The notes below the pieces were generated by a model. It did not search any database. It had not been told where the DNA came from and saw only the letters and a program-made list of their open reading frames with translations. The translations under genes were made by a program, and so were the position numbers. A stretch of 19,379 bases of DNA from an uncultured Collinsella sp. Its GTDB lineage: Bacteria; Actinomycetota; Coriobacteriia; Coriobacteriales; Coriobacteriaceae. Of the stretch, positions 1 through 6,956 are shown piece by piece; positions within the stretch are counted from its first letter, which is position 1; each line of letters starts with the position of its first letter. The stretch lies in the NCBI GenBank assembly GCA_958427975.1, contig CAUAEH010000037.1, forward strand, positions 1 to 19,379. Reading direction: 5' to 3'.

Positions 1-27
1 GTCGTTTAAGAACGTCCCCAATGACTA
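1..27 (-). repeat. Solo copy of the GGGGACGTTCTTAAA repeat end
   Basis: This stretch matches the right end of the nested inverted-repeat element near 18596-18626, with one mismatch at base 4, and then diverges. It is probably a solo REP-like or MITE-like remnant. The element may continue to the left of the window. Confidence 0.6.
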
Positions 28-57
28 TCTCGGGATGAGTTGCGGGGAGGAGGACAG

Positions 58-94
58 AAAAAAGCCCTGCCGCGGGTAGCGGCAGGGCTTTTGG
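58..94 (-). terminator. Rho-independent terminator of the EIIA gene
   Basis: A perfect stem of about 13 bp (61-73 with 79-91, core AAGCCCTGCCGC) has a 5-nt loop. Read on the minus strand it is followed by a T-run. It lies 26 bp after the EIIA stop codon, and a short A/T tract on the other side could let it work in both directions. Confidence 0.88.
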
Positions 95-119
95 AAAGGG
101 GCTTGGTTGTGAGGGCTCG

Positions 120-458
120 TTAGGCGAGCTTGGCCTCGAGCTCGGCAATGCGCTTGTAGGCATCGATGGTAAAGCGGGCCTGCTTCTCCAGGATCATAGT
201 GGTCATGAGGGTATCCTGAGCGTGAGCCATGATGAAGGTCATCTCCATCTCGCCACCGCCGGCCTCCTGCGAAAGCAGCTTGGTCTGCGTGTCGTGGGCA
301 CCGATGAGCGCATCGCTGGCATCCTTGTGCAGCTGCTCGGCCTTCTCAAAGTCACCCTCGCGAGCAGCATCGAGCGCTGCAAGCAGATCGGTCTGGGCGT
401 CACCTGCGTATGCGACAATCTCGAATCCAACCATCGAGATTTCTTCTTTGGTTGCCAT
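120..458 (-). CDS. lacF: PTS lactose/cellobiose-family EIIA (LacF-like)
   Basis: This is the soluble cytoplasmic EIIA of the lactose/cellobiose PTS family; it takes phosphate from HPr and passes it to the EIIB cysteine. The 112-aa length fits the family (about 100-115 aa). It is all-helical with the signature MAHAQDTLM, so His79 is the expected phosphorylation site and Asp82 the expected metal-site residue. Family members usually read HAQDHLM, so Thr83 replaces a common second His. The start is supported by AAAGGAA about 6 nt upstream of the ATG. It is transcribed apart from the EIICB genes, downstream of lacI-1 with a 214-bp gap that holds its own regulatory repeat. It is the only EIIA in the window, so I infer that it serves all three EIICB proteins here. 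I did not recognise a strong promoter hexamer pair. Confidence 0.93.
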   Translation of the reverse strand: MATKEEISMVGFEIVAYAGDAQTDLLAALDAAREGDFEKAEQLHKDASDALIGAHDTQTKLLSQEAGGGEMEMTFIMAHAQDTLMTTMILEKQARFTIDAYKRIAELEAKLA

Positions 459-582
459 ATTGCGTTCCTTTCACATATGAACCAACGGAGAGCATCGCGT
501 CCGGGCATACGCGCTGCGTTGTGTATGACAGAAACAATAACATTCAAACAAAAAAGAACAGCGCAAAACGTAATTTTGAGCT

Positions 583-613
583 ATGAACGGTCACTATTCG
601 CCCGTGAACGGTT
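583..613 (-). promoter_or_regulatory. Tandem direct repeat upstream of the EIIA gene
   Basis: Read towards the EIIA gene the site is AACCGTTCAC, then 11 bp, then GACCGTTCAT: two 10-bp repeats with a 21-bp offset (two helical turns). The same arrangement is found upstream of all three cassettes (1768-1798, 6734-6764, 11838-11868). It lies 125 bp before the EIIA start. No LacI-type operator like those of the cassettes was seen in this gap. Binding by a shared activator or global regulator is inferred. Confidence 0.6.
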
Positions 614-672
614 TTTAAACCAATCTGAACAATATCGAACACAATTAGCGGCAACCCAAACAGACCCGCGCC

Positions 673-1677
673 CTAGCGTACATCGCGCACCGTATCGCCC
701 TCGACGAGCACGCCCGGAAACAGCATGTGCTCCACACCGGGTGCAGCGCCCTCGGCGCCGGCAATCTTGTCGACCGCCCACATGCCGACGCGTTTGTTGT
801 CAAAGCGCACCGTGGTCAGGCGACGATCGGGCACGATATCGCCCAAACTATCGTCAACACCCACCACGCTTACGTCCTGGGGCACGCGCTTCCCGCGCGA
901 CTCGAGCCCACGGATGCAGCCATATGCCATGGCATCGTTGGAAGCATAAATGGCCGTACAGGTCGGATCGTCCGCCAGAGCCTGACCGGCAGCATATCCA
1001 CTCTGCGCTGTCCAGTCGCCGCGCACGAGCTGCGGTGGCTCGATGCCATGCGCACGCAATGTCTCGCGCCAGCCTTCCTCGCGCCGCATGCCCGAAAGCG
1101 AGCGCTCGGGACACGAGATAAAGTGCACGGTCTTGTGCCCCTGCCCCAGCAAGTACTCGACCACTTGGCGCGAGCAATCGAACTGGTCGTTATCGACCGT
1201 TGAACAGAGCGGGTGCTCCAGCATGGTAACGAGCACCGTCTGCATACCGGGCAGCGGCTCAAAGGTGCCAAAGTCCGCCGGCATGCGGTTCATAATCACA
1301 ACCATGCCGTCCACCGGCAGTGCGCTCATGCGCGACGATGCGCCCTCGAGGGTATACGGATGCCCGTCTACTTTAGTGAGAGTGATGGCATAGCCGTGCT
1401 TATCGGCGGCGGCGGCAAAGCCCTCCATACGGTCGAGGTTGCCGGTGCCGGTAATATTGAACATGGCGACGCCGACGGTCTTAAACTTACCGCGACGCAG
1501 CGATCGACCGGCAAAATTGGGGCGATACCCCAGCTCGCGCATGGCGGCACGCACGCGCTCCTTGGTCTCGGGGCGCACGCTGGGCGAATCGTGAACGGTG
1601 CGCGAGACCGTCTGTTCCGAGACGCCCGCGAGACGCGCCACATCCTTAACGGATACCGATTTTTTAACAGCGGCCAT
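673..1677 (-). CDS. LacI-family transcriptional repressor, cassette 1
   Basis: A 334-aa LacI/GalR-family regulator of normal length. The N-terminal HTH (about residues 8-30) reads VKDVARLAGVSEQTVSRTV, followed by the hinge (YRPNFAGRSLRRG, about 51-63) and a periplasmic-binding-protein-like sugar-sensing domain to the C-terminus. The recognition-helix residues that set specificity in this family are Glu21-Gln22. It is divergent from the EIICB/GH1 pair and is inferred to repress it until a sugar ligand binds. A matching operator at 1691-1708, just upstream of its own start, suggests autoregulation. The ATG at 1677 starts the motif at the expected distance, though its ribosome site (GAAAGA) is weak. 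The natural inducer cannot be read from sequence. Confidence 0.93.
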   Translation of the reverse strand: MAAVKKSVSVKDVARLAGVSEQTVSRTVHDSPSVRPETKERVRAAMRELGYRPNFAGRSLRRGKFKTVGVAMFNITGTGNLDRMEGFAAAADKHGYAITLTKVDGHPYTLEGASSRMSALPVDGMVVIMNRMPADFGTFEPLPGMQTVLVTMLEHPLCSTVDNDQFDCSRQVVEYLLGQGHKTVHFISCPERSLSGMRREEGWRETLRAHGIEPPQLVRGDWTAQSGYAAGQALADDPTCTAIYASNDAMAYGCIRGLESRGKRVPQDVSVVGVDDSLGDIVPDRRLTTVRFDNKRVGMWAVDKIAGAEGAAPGVEHMLFPGVLVEGDTVRDVR

Positions 1678-1690
1678 AGGTCGATCTTTC

Positions 1691-1708
1691 TATGTCAACG
1701 ATGCCATT
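1691..1708. promoter_or_regulatory. LacI-1 operator in the lacI-1 leader
   Basis: TATGTCAACGATGCCATT matches the operator type at 1836-1853, with the half-site ending GCCATT intact. It lies between the predicted lacI-1 transcription start (about 1737) and its start codon, so bound repressor would block its own transcription. Confidence 0.6.
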
Positions 1709-1743
1709 GGTGACACCCTACGCAGTCATTTTTAACGCCTTCA

Positions 1744-1749
1744 AGTATA
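1744..1749 (-). promoter_or_regulatory. Predicted -10 box of the lacI-1 promoter
   Basis: On the minus strand this reads TATACT, close to the TATAAT consensus. At a 17-bp spacing the -35 region is poor and overlaps the direct repeat at 1768-1777, which would suit an activator-assisted promoter. Confidence 0.45.
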
Positions 1750-1767
1750 TCCAACGCCTCCCCCACC

Positions 1768-1798
1768 ATACGCTCACCACCCAAAACCTACCGTTCAC
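1768..1798 (+). promoter_or_regulatory. Tandem direct repeat, cassette 1 control region
   Basis: ATACGCTCAC (1768-1777) and TACCGTTCAC (1789-1798) are direct repeats with a 21-bp offset, matching the three other sites in the window. This copy is the most degenerate at its left repeat. It sits at about -31 to -61 of the predicted lacI-1 promoter and 237 bp before the EIICB-1 start. Confidence 0.55.
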
Positions 1799-1835
1799 CG
1801 ACATTTTTGCTTCCCCGAACAGCTTTTGTCGACCA

Positions 1836-1853
1836 AATGTTAACGTTGCCATT
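1836..1853. promoter_or_regulatory. LacI-1 operator, distal
   Basis: AATGTTAACGTTGCCATT is an 18-bp imperfect palindrome centred on CG, as expected for a LacI-family operator with a hinge-helix step at the centre. Its right half-site GTTGCCATT recurs inverted at 1956-1973, with centres 120 bp apart, a spacing compatible with DNA looping. Confidence 0.75.
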
Positions 1854-1955
1854 GTGCAAACACAGAGCCACCGGGCGGCTCAAACGTTTACGCGCAAGGA
1901 ATCGACGGTCCACAGGCACAGGGGCCATCGGTTCGCGTCTTATTTTGTGTCGCAA

Positions 1956-1973
1956 AATGGCAACGTCAACATT
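1956..1973. promoter_or_regulatory. LacI-1 operator, proximal to EIICB-1
   Basis: AATGGCAACGTCAACATT is the reverse-complement counterpart of the 1836 operator (AATGTTGACGTTGCCATT). It directly abuts a candidate promoter with TTGGCA (1974-1979), a 16-bp spacer and TACCAT (1996-2001), so bound repressor would exclude RNA polymerase. The promoter hexamers are weak. Confidence 0.75.
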
Positions 1974-2034
1974 TTGGCAACCAAACGTCAAAAGCTACCA
2001 TCGTTGCCAACCCACCGACTCTTAGGAGCTTTGC

Positions 2035-3810
2035 ATGGAGCAACTCATCGCCATCATCGAAAAGGGGCAGCCCTTTTTCAACGCGATCGCCCGCAACAAG
2101 TACCTCAAGGCGATCCGCGACGGTTTTATCTCCGTCATCCCCATCATTATCTTCTCGTCCATCTTCTGCCTGGTAGCCTCGGTTCCCAATATCTGGGGTT
2201 TCTACTGGCCCGATGACATCAACAACGCCCTATGGAAGTGCTACAACTACTCCATGGGCATCCTGGCCATCGCCTGTGCCGCCACCACGGCCAAGCACTT
2301 CGCCGACGCTCAGAACCGCGATCTGCCCAAGAACAACCAGATCAACTTCATCTCGTGCATGTGCGCGGCCATCATCGGCTTCTTGCTCCTTTCGAGCGAC
2401 ACGATCGCCACGGACGCTGCCAGCGGCTTCAACACCACCTACCTTGGTTCCAAAGGCCTGCTGACCGCCTTTATCGCTGCGTTTGTGACCGGCATCATCT
2501 ACAAGTTCTTCATTAAGCGCAACATCACCGTCAAGATGCCCGAGCAGGTTCCGCCCAACATCTCGCAGACCTTTAAGGACATCATCCCCTTCTCCGTCTG
2601 CATCACCGTCTTTTGGGTCTTTGACATAGCCTTCCGCGCTGCTTTTGGCTTCTGCTTTGCCCAGGGCGTCATCCAGGTGTTCCAGCCCCTGTTCACCGCT
2701 GCCGACGGCTACATCGGCCTCGCTGTGATCTACGGCGCTATGAGCCTCTTCTGGTTCGTGGGCGTCCACGGCCCCTCGATCGTCGAGCCCGCCATCGCCG
2801 CCGCCCTCGTTGCCAACATGACCGACAACCTGGCTGCGTTCCAGGCCGGCCAGCACGCTTCCGCTGTCCTGACCCAGGGTGCCCAGTACTTCGTCGTCTG
2901 CATGGGCGGCACCGGCGCCACGCTCGTCCTGGTCTTTATGTTCTGCTTCCTGGCCAAGTCTCAGGAGATGCGCGCCGTCGGTAAGGCCGCCATCGTCCCC
3001 GTCTGCTTTGCCGTCAACGAGCCGCTGCTGTTCGCCGCGCCCATCGTGCTCAACCCCGTCTTCTTTGTCCCGTTTGTCTTTGCCCCGATCGCCAACATCT
3101 GGATCCTCAAGATCTTTATCGACTTCTTGGGCATGAACGGCTTTATGTACACCCTGCCTTGGACCGTCCCCGGCCCCATCGGCACCATCATGGGCCTGGG
3201 CTTCCAGCCGCTCGCTTTTGTGATGCTCGCCCTTATCCTGGTCGTCGACTTCGTTCTGTACTACCCGTTCTTCCGTGCCTATGACGCCCAGAAGTGCGCC
3301 GAGGAGGCCGAGATCTCCCAGGAGGAGCTCGCCGCCAAGAACGCCGAGAAGGCCGCCAAGCTCAACGATGCCTTCCAGGGCAAGGCTGACGCCAAGAGCG
3401 TTGCCGCCGGCGCTGCTGCCGAGGCCGTGAAGGCCGACTCCCCCGCCGCTTCCGCAGCACCCGCTGCCGAGACAACGACCGCCAGCGACCTCAACGGCAA
3501 GCGCGTGCTCGTGCTCTGCCAGGGCGGCGGAACCTCGGGCCTGCTCGCCAACGCGCTGGCCAAGGCCGCCAAGGAGCGCGGCATTAACCTCGAGACCGCT
3601 GCCGAGGCCTATGGCAACCACGTGGACATGCTCCCCGACTTTGACCTGGTCGTCCTGGCCCCGCAGGCCGCAAGCTACCTGGCCGACCTGCAGAAGGACT
3701 GTGAGCGCGTGGGCAACAAGTGCGTCGCCTGCCGTGGCAAGCAGTACATCGAGCTCTCCCAGAACGGCGATAAGTCTCTCGCCTTCGTCTCCGAGCAACT
3801 CTCGAAGTAA
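2035..3810 (+). CDS. lacE: PTS lactose-family EIICB (LacE-like), cassette 1
   Basis: A 591-aa fused membrane permease and EIIB domain, the LacE layout, which imports and phosphorylates a beta-galactoside such as lactose. Residues 1 to about 430 form the polytopic EIIC domain, starting LIAIIEKGQPFFNAIARNKY. The GVHGPS motif has His245 and the NEPLLF motif has Glu329, both in the expected substrate/translocation region. An Ala/Glu/Lys-rich linker (about 430-485) leads to EIIB with VLVLCQGGGTSGLLANAL, where Cys495 is the phosphocysteine. NNQINFIS and CQGGGTSG make it the most LacE-like of the three EIICBs here. AGGAG lies 6 nt before the ATG. GH1-1 follows after 66 bp. Lactose as substrate is inferred from family resemblance; other beta-galactosides such as galacto-N-biose types remain possible. 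Confidence 0.93.
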   Translation: MEQLIAIIEKGQPFFNAIARNKYLKAIRDGFISVIPIIIFSSIFCLVASVPNIWGFYWPDDINNALWKCYNYSMGILAIACAATTAKHFADAQNRDLPKNNQINFISCMCAAIIGFLLLSSDTIATDAASGFNTTYLGSKGLLTAFIAAFVTGIIYKFFIKRNITVKMPEQVPPNISQTFKDIIPFSVCITVFWVFDIAFRAAFGFCFAQGVIQVFQPLFTAADGYIGLAVIYGAMSLFWFVGVHGPSIVEPAIAAALVANMTDNLAAFQAGQHASAVLTQGAQYFVVCMGGTGATLVLVFMFCFLAKSQEMRAVGKAAIVPVCFAVNEPLLFAAPIVLNPVFFVPFVFAPIANIWILKIFIDFLGMNGFMYTLPWTVPGPIGTIMGLGFQPLAFVMLALILVVDFVLYYPFFRAYDAQKCAEEAEISQEELAAKNAEKAAKLNDAFQGKADAKSVAAGAAAEAVKADSPAASAAPAAETTTASDLNGKRVLVLCQGGGTSGLLANALAKAAKERGINLETAAEAYGNHVDMLPDFDLVVLAPQAASYLADLQKDCERVGNKCVACRGKQYIELSQNGDKSLAFVSEQLSK

Positions 3811-3819
3811 GTAACGCTC

Positions 3820-3853
3820 AGGGCCAGCCGACCATCCAAGACCGGCTGGCCCT
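3820..3853 (+). other. Intercistronic hairpin between EIICB-1 and GH1-1
   Basis: An 11-bp perfect stem (AGGGCCAGCCG with CGGCTGGCCCT) has a 12-nt loop and no T-run, within an operon-like 66-bp gap. It may set mRNA processing or stability, or partial termination, between the permease and hydrolase. Equivalent hairpins occur in cassettes 2 and 3. Confidence 0.7.
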
Positions 3854-3876
3854 TCGATTTAGACGATTGGATCATC

Positions 3877-5316
3877 ATGTCCGTTAATCCTGCTAGCGTC
3901 ACCAACCCGCCCGCGCAGTTTCCCGAGGACTTTGTCTTTGGCGGCGCCACCGCTGCCTACCAGGTAGAGGGCGAGACCCGCACTCACGGTAAGGGCAAGG
4001 TTGCCTGGGACGACTTTCTGGAGGCCCAGGGGCGCTTCTCCCCCGACCCCGCTTCGGACTTCTACAACCAGTACCCCGTCGACCTGGAGCTGTGCGAGGA
4101 GTTCGGCATCAACGGCATTCGCCTCTCCATCGCCTGGAGCCGCATCTTCCCCAACGGCACCGGCGAAATCAACCCCGAGGGCGTCCAGTTCTACCACGAT
4201 CTCTTCGCCGAGTGCCACAAGCACCACGTTGAGCCGTTCGTCACGCTGCATCACTTTGACACGCCGCTTCCCCTCTTTGAGAAGGGCGACTTCCTCAACC
4301 GCGAGACCATCGACGCCTTTGTGGACTTTGCCACCTTCTGCTTTAAGGAGTACGCCGACCAGGTGACCTACTGGTTCACCTTTAACGAGATCTGGGCCGA
4401 CGCCTCCAACACCTACATCGAGGGCACCTTCCCCGGTGGCGTCAAGGCGCATCTGGCCGAGGCCTTCCAGTGCGAGCACAACATGATGCTCGCCCACGCC
4501 AAGGCCGTGCTGGCCTTCCACAACGGCGGCTTTAAGGGCAAAATCGGCGTCATCCAGTCGCTGGAGTTTAAGTACCCGCTCAACGAGAACGACCCCGCCG
4601 ACATCAAAGCCGCCAACAACGAGCACGTGCTGCAAAACCAGTTTTTGCTCGACGCGACGTTCCGCGGCGAGTATGCCCCCGACACCCTCGAGTGCGCCAA
4701 CCGCCTGGCTGCCGTCTCGGGCGGCACCATCGAGATCTTGGACGAGGACCTCGAGATTATGCGCGAGGCAGCGCTCTACAACGACTACCTGGGCGTTAAC
4801 AACTATCAGTGCCGTTTTTTGAAGGCTTACGATGGCGAGAACGACCTGCACCACAACGGTACGGGCGAGAAGGGCACCGGTCGCTGGCGCGTCAAGGGCA
4901 TTGGCGAGCATGTGAACAAGCCCGGCATCCCCACCACCGACTGGGACTGGATCATCTATCCCGAGGGTCTGTTCGATCTGCTCGTCTACATTAAGCAGCG
5001 CTACCCCAACTACAAGCAGATCTTCATCACCGAGAACGGCATGGGCTACAAGGACCCCTACAAGAACGGTTTTGTGGACGACCAGCCGCGCATCGACTAC
5101 ATCGAGCAGCACCTGCGTTGGCTGCTCAAGGCCATGGAGGGGGGCGTCAACGTGGGCGGCTACTTCCTGTGGAGCCTGCAGGATCAGTTCTCCTGGACCA
5201 ATGGCTACAACAAGCGTTACGGCTTCTTTTACGTTGACTTTGAAACCCAGAAGCGCACGCCCAAGGCAAGCGCCTACTGGTACAAGCACGTGGCGCAGAC
5301 CCGTCGTCTGGACTAG
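3877..5316 (+). CDS. lacG: GH1 6-phospho-beta-galactosidase (LacG-like), cassette 1
   Basis: A cytoplasmic family GH1 retaining glycosidase of 479 aa that would split the 6-phospho-disaccharide delivered by the PTS. The catalytic acid/base is Glu171 (FTFNEI) and the nucleophile is Glu386 (FITENG). The phospho-sugar binding triad is Ser439, Lys446 and Tyr448 in FSWTNGYNKRYG, with the same spacing as in LacG. The Trp after this Ser and the NGTGEKG loop (327-333) favour 6-phospho-beta-galactosidase over 6-phospho-beta-glucosidase, which usually has a smaller residue there. This choice is inference from family knowledge. It follows EIICB-1 in the same direction and is probably co-transcribed. The ribosome site is weak (GGA at about -8), which suits lower expression or coupling. 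No tagatose-6-phosphate pathway gene is in the window to confirm galactose-6-phosphate as the product. Confidence 0.93.
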   Translation: MSVNPASVTNPPAQFPEDFVFGGATAAYQVEGETRTHGKGKVAWDDFLEAQGRFSPDPASDFYNQYPVDLELCEEFGINGIRLSIAWSRIFPNGTGEINPEGVQFYHDLFAECHKHHVEPFVTLHHFDTPLPLFEKGDFLNRETIDAFVDFATFCFKEYADQVTYWFTFNEIWADASNTYIEGTFPGGVKAHLAEAFQCEHNMMLAHAKAVLAFHNGGFKGKIGVIQSLEFKYPLNENDPADIKAANNEHVLQNQFLLDATFRGEYAPDTLECANRLAAVSGGTIEILDEDLEIMREAALYNDYLGVNNYQCRFLKAYDGENDLHHNGTGEKGTGRWRVKGIGEHVNKPGIPTTDWDWIIYPEGLFDLLVYIKQRYPNYKQIFITENGMGYKDPYKNGFVDDQPRIDYIEQHLRWLLKAMEGGVNVGGYFLWSLQDQFSWTNGYNKRYGFFYVDFETQKRTPKASAYWYKHVAQTRRLD

Positions 5317-5362
5317 TGGCTGGCGGGGTTGCCCGCTCACACAACCTGTCCCCATTTCTCAG

Positions 5363-5410
5363 CCGGGGGCGGCACGTCACACGGCGCGCCGCCCCCGGTC
5401 TTTTTGTTTT
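5363..5410 (+). terminator. Terminator of cassette 1
   Basis: An 11-bp perfect stem (CCGGGGGCGGC, 5363-5373, with 5388-5398) is followed by TCTTTTTGTTTTT. It lies 46 bp after the GH1-1 stop and ends the EIICB-1/GH1-1 operon. Confidence 0.92.
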
Positions 5411-5428
5411 TGGGCTGGTCGGGAGCCG

Positions 5429-5573
5429 TTTGTCTCGATCTGTAACATCTAGCCGAGTTTTTTGGTCCTAGCTGTTACAGATTGAGACGAACAGGATTGC
5501 TCTTTCCGAAGAATCTAAATCTGTAACACGTAGCCCGCTTTTGACCGTCTACCTGTTACAAATCGAGACAAAC
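5429..5573. repeat. Palindromic 80-bp repeat cluster A (2 units)
   Basis: Two palindromes have inner arms TGTAACA at 5441 and 5522 and TGTTACA at 5473 and 5554. Outer arms match ATCTCAATC and GATYGAGAC. The spacing between arms is 32 bp in both and the units are 81 bp apart. Loop type I (CTAGCCGAGTTTTTTGGTCC) is followed by type II (GTAGCCCGCTTTTGACCGTC). The cluster lies just beyond the lacI-2 stop, so it may also terminate lacI-2. Confidence 0.88.
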
Positions 5574-5583
5574 GGAGTAGGAC

Positions 5584-6612
5584 CTAACCCCGTATGTCCC
5601 TAACAGTCGAGCGTTCGACCAGCGTACTCGGCACATGAATCGTCTCGATAGACGAGCTCTCTCCAATCGCCGCCTCAAACGCAAGCTTACCGACACCGCG
5701 CAAATCAAATCGCAGCGTCGTCAGTCGATTGTGAGGAACAAGTCCCTCGAGTGCGTCGTCGATACCAACCACGCTCACGTCGTCGGGCACGGACAGGCCC
5801 GCGTTCTCGAGCGCGGCGATAACGCCCAGCGCCATCTGGTCATTTGCCGCAAGCACGGCAGTCGGCGCCTGCGACCCGCCGGCAAGCACCTCGGCCGCAA
5901 TCCGCTCGCCCATGGCGTACCCACTGTCCGCACTCCAATCGCCACGCAGCATCGGAGCGGCATCGACATGAGCACGACCCAGCGTATCGCGCCAACCGGC
6001 CTCACGAAAACGCGAGGAAATCGAGTTTTCCGGACCCGCCACAAACCGCATATTCGAGTGACCATGTTCCAGCAGATAATTGGTCAACAGCTCGCACGAA
6101 CCATACTGGTCGGAGTCGATCGTCGTGCAGCGCGGATGCGCATACATGGACAGGATGACCGTTCGCACTCCCGGCTGGGGAACAAACTCCTCAAAATCGG
6201 GAGCCATGCGGTTCATGTTGAGAATCATGCCGTCGACGGGTCGCTCGACCATGCGGCGCGAGGCATCGGCAAGTGTATAGGGCTTGTCGCCGCCCATCTC
6301 GATCATAGTGACGGCAAAATCGTGCTCGCGCGCCGCTTGCATGATACCCTCGAGCGTCGCCAGGTTACCGACACGTGTGATGTTGTACATGCACAGGCCA
6401 ATAGAACGATACGACCCGCCGCGCAACGCCGCTCCAGCAAAATTGGGACGAAAGCCCAGCTCTTCCATGGCGGCCAGCACACGCTTGCGCGTCTTTTCCG
6501 TCACGTTGGGCATACCGTTGACCACGCGAGACACAGTCTGGCGGCTCACGCCAGCGAGCGCCGCAACCTCTGCCGCGCTCGCCGAATGACCATTCCTTGT
6601 CTGCTGAGCCAT
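5584..6612 (-). CDS. LacI-family transcriptional repressor, cassette 2
   Basis: A LacI/GalR regulator of about 342 aa, counted from the ATG at 6612. The HTH reads AAEVAALAGVSRQTVSRVV (about 13-31), then comes the hinge FRPNFAGAALRGG, then a sugar-binding core. The recognition pair is Arg24-Gln25, unlike its two paralogues. An upstream in-frame ATG at 6669 would give 361 aa, but it has no ribosome site and lies about 24 nt from the predicted transcript start. A GTG at 6621 with AGCAGG upstream is another option. The gene is divergent from GH1-2. An operator of its own half-site type lies just downstream of its predicted transcription start (6672-6689), which indicates tight autorepression. The inducer is unknown. 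Confidence 0.9.
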   Translation of the reverse strand: MAQQTRNGHSASAAEVAALAGVSRQTVSRVVNGMPNVTEKTRKRVLAAMEELGFRPNFAGAALRGGSYRSIGLCMYNITRVGNLATLEGIMQAAREHDFAVTMIEMGGDKPYTLADASRRMVERPVDGMILNMNRMAPDFEEFVPQPGVRTVILSMYAHPRCTTIDSDQYGSCELLTNYLLEHGHSNMRFVAGPENSISSRFREAGWRDTLGRAHVDAAPMLRGDWSADSGYAMGERIAAEVLAGGSQAPTAVLAANDQMALGVIAALENAGLSVPDDVSVVGIDDALEGLVPHNRLTTLRFDLRGVGKLAFEAAIGESSSIETIHVPSTLVERSTVRDIRG

Positions 6613-6671
6613 GCCTTCCACGCTAACCTGCTTCCCAACTATTCCCCGCGCCCATGGCGCATCGTACATAC

Positions 6672-6689
6672 ATCGATAACGTGCTCATG
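6672..6689. promoter_or_regulatory. LacI-2 autoregulatory operator
   Basis: ATCGATAACGTGCTCATG shares the half-site ACGTGCTCAT with the two operators at 6804-6843. It lies immediately after the predicted lacI-2 transcription start (about 6693), a roadblock or initiation-blocking position. Confidence 0.65.
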
Positions 6690-6699
6690 ATACCCGAGC

Positions 6700-6729
6700 C
6701 ATATACCACAACATGAAAACTTCTGTCAA
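6700..6729 (-). promoter_or_regulatory. lacI-2 promoter
   Basis: On the minus strand, -35 TTGACA (6724-6729, perfect) is separated by 18 bp from -10 TATATG (6700-6705). This is the clearest sigma-70 type promoter among the three lacI genes. Confidence 0.7.
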
Positions 6730-6733
6730 TCAA

Positions 6734-6764
6734 AACCGCTTACCGAACAAATACAACCGTTCGC
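6734..6764 (+). promoter_or_regulatory. Tandem direct repeat, cassette 2 control region
   Basis: AACCGCTTAC (6734-6743) and AACCGTTCGC (6755-6764) have a 21-bp offset. The pair sits immediately upstream of the lacI-2 -35 box, at about -41 to -71, an activator-like position, and 193 bp before GH1-2. The 11-bp middle begins CGAACAA, as in cassette 3. Confidence 0.6.
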
Positions 6765-6803
6765 GGCTGTTTGAAGTTGTTTTGTTTCTATACATCCCAG
6801 CCG

Positions 6804-6843
6804 GATGTTAACGTGCTCATTGTCAAATGTTCACGTGCTCATT
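6804..6843. promoter_or_regulatory. LacI-2 twin operators before GH1-2
   Basis: GATGTTAACGTGCTCATT (6804-6821) and AATGTTCACGTGCTCATT (6826-6843) are tandem operators with centres 22 bp apart. The conserved right half-site is GTGCTCATT. The second overlaps a candidate -35 (TGCTCA), which is followed after 18 bp by TAAGAT, so repression by promoter occlusion is inferred. Confidence 0.75.
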
Positions 6844-6956
6844 TTGGTTCTAATCATTTTAAGATAGTGTTTATCGGGCTTTTTCACCGCTGAACGCTAA
6901 CCAAGGAGCCTCCTGAGCGCAAACGCACAATATCGAACAGCGAGACGAGAGGGTGT

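Noticed and set aside
564..578. CAAAA-CGTAA-TTTTG as a fourth LacI-type operator before the EIIA gene
   Set aside because: It is only a 5-bp inverted repeat, lacks the CATT ends and matches none of the three cassette operators.
222..1121. A 299-codon plus-strand frame over the EIIA gene and lacI-1
   Set aside because: It overlaps two recognised minus-strand genes and the product is Arg/Pro/Cys-rich without recognisable motifs.
1692..2216. A 174-codon plus-strand frame through the cassette 1 control region
   Set aside because: It runs over operators and the promoter into the EIICB-1 gene in another frame, and it has no ribosome site or family features.
2230..3798. Long minus-strand reading frames opposite the EIICB and GH1 genes, such as 522, 498 and 664 codons
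   Set aside because: They are shadow frames created by high GC and biased codon third positions. The products are low-complexity Gly/Val/Asp-rich sequences with no domain, and the plus-strand genes are clear.
5429..5573. Integron attC sites at the ends of gene cassettes
   Set aside because: The palindromic arms TGTAACA and TGTTACA do not fit the attC core boxes (RYYYAAC and GTTRRRY). Units occur in tandem rather than one per gene, and no integrase gene is seen.
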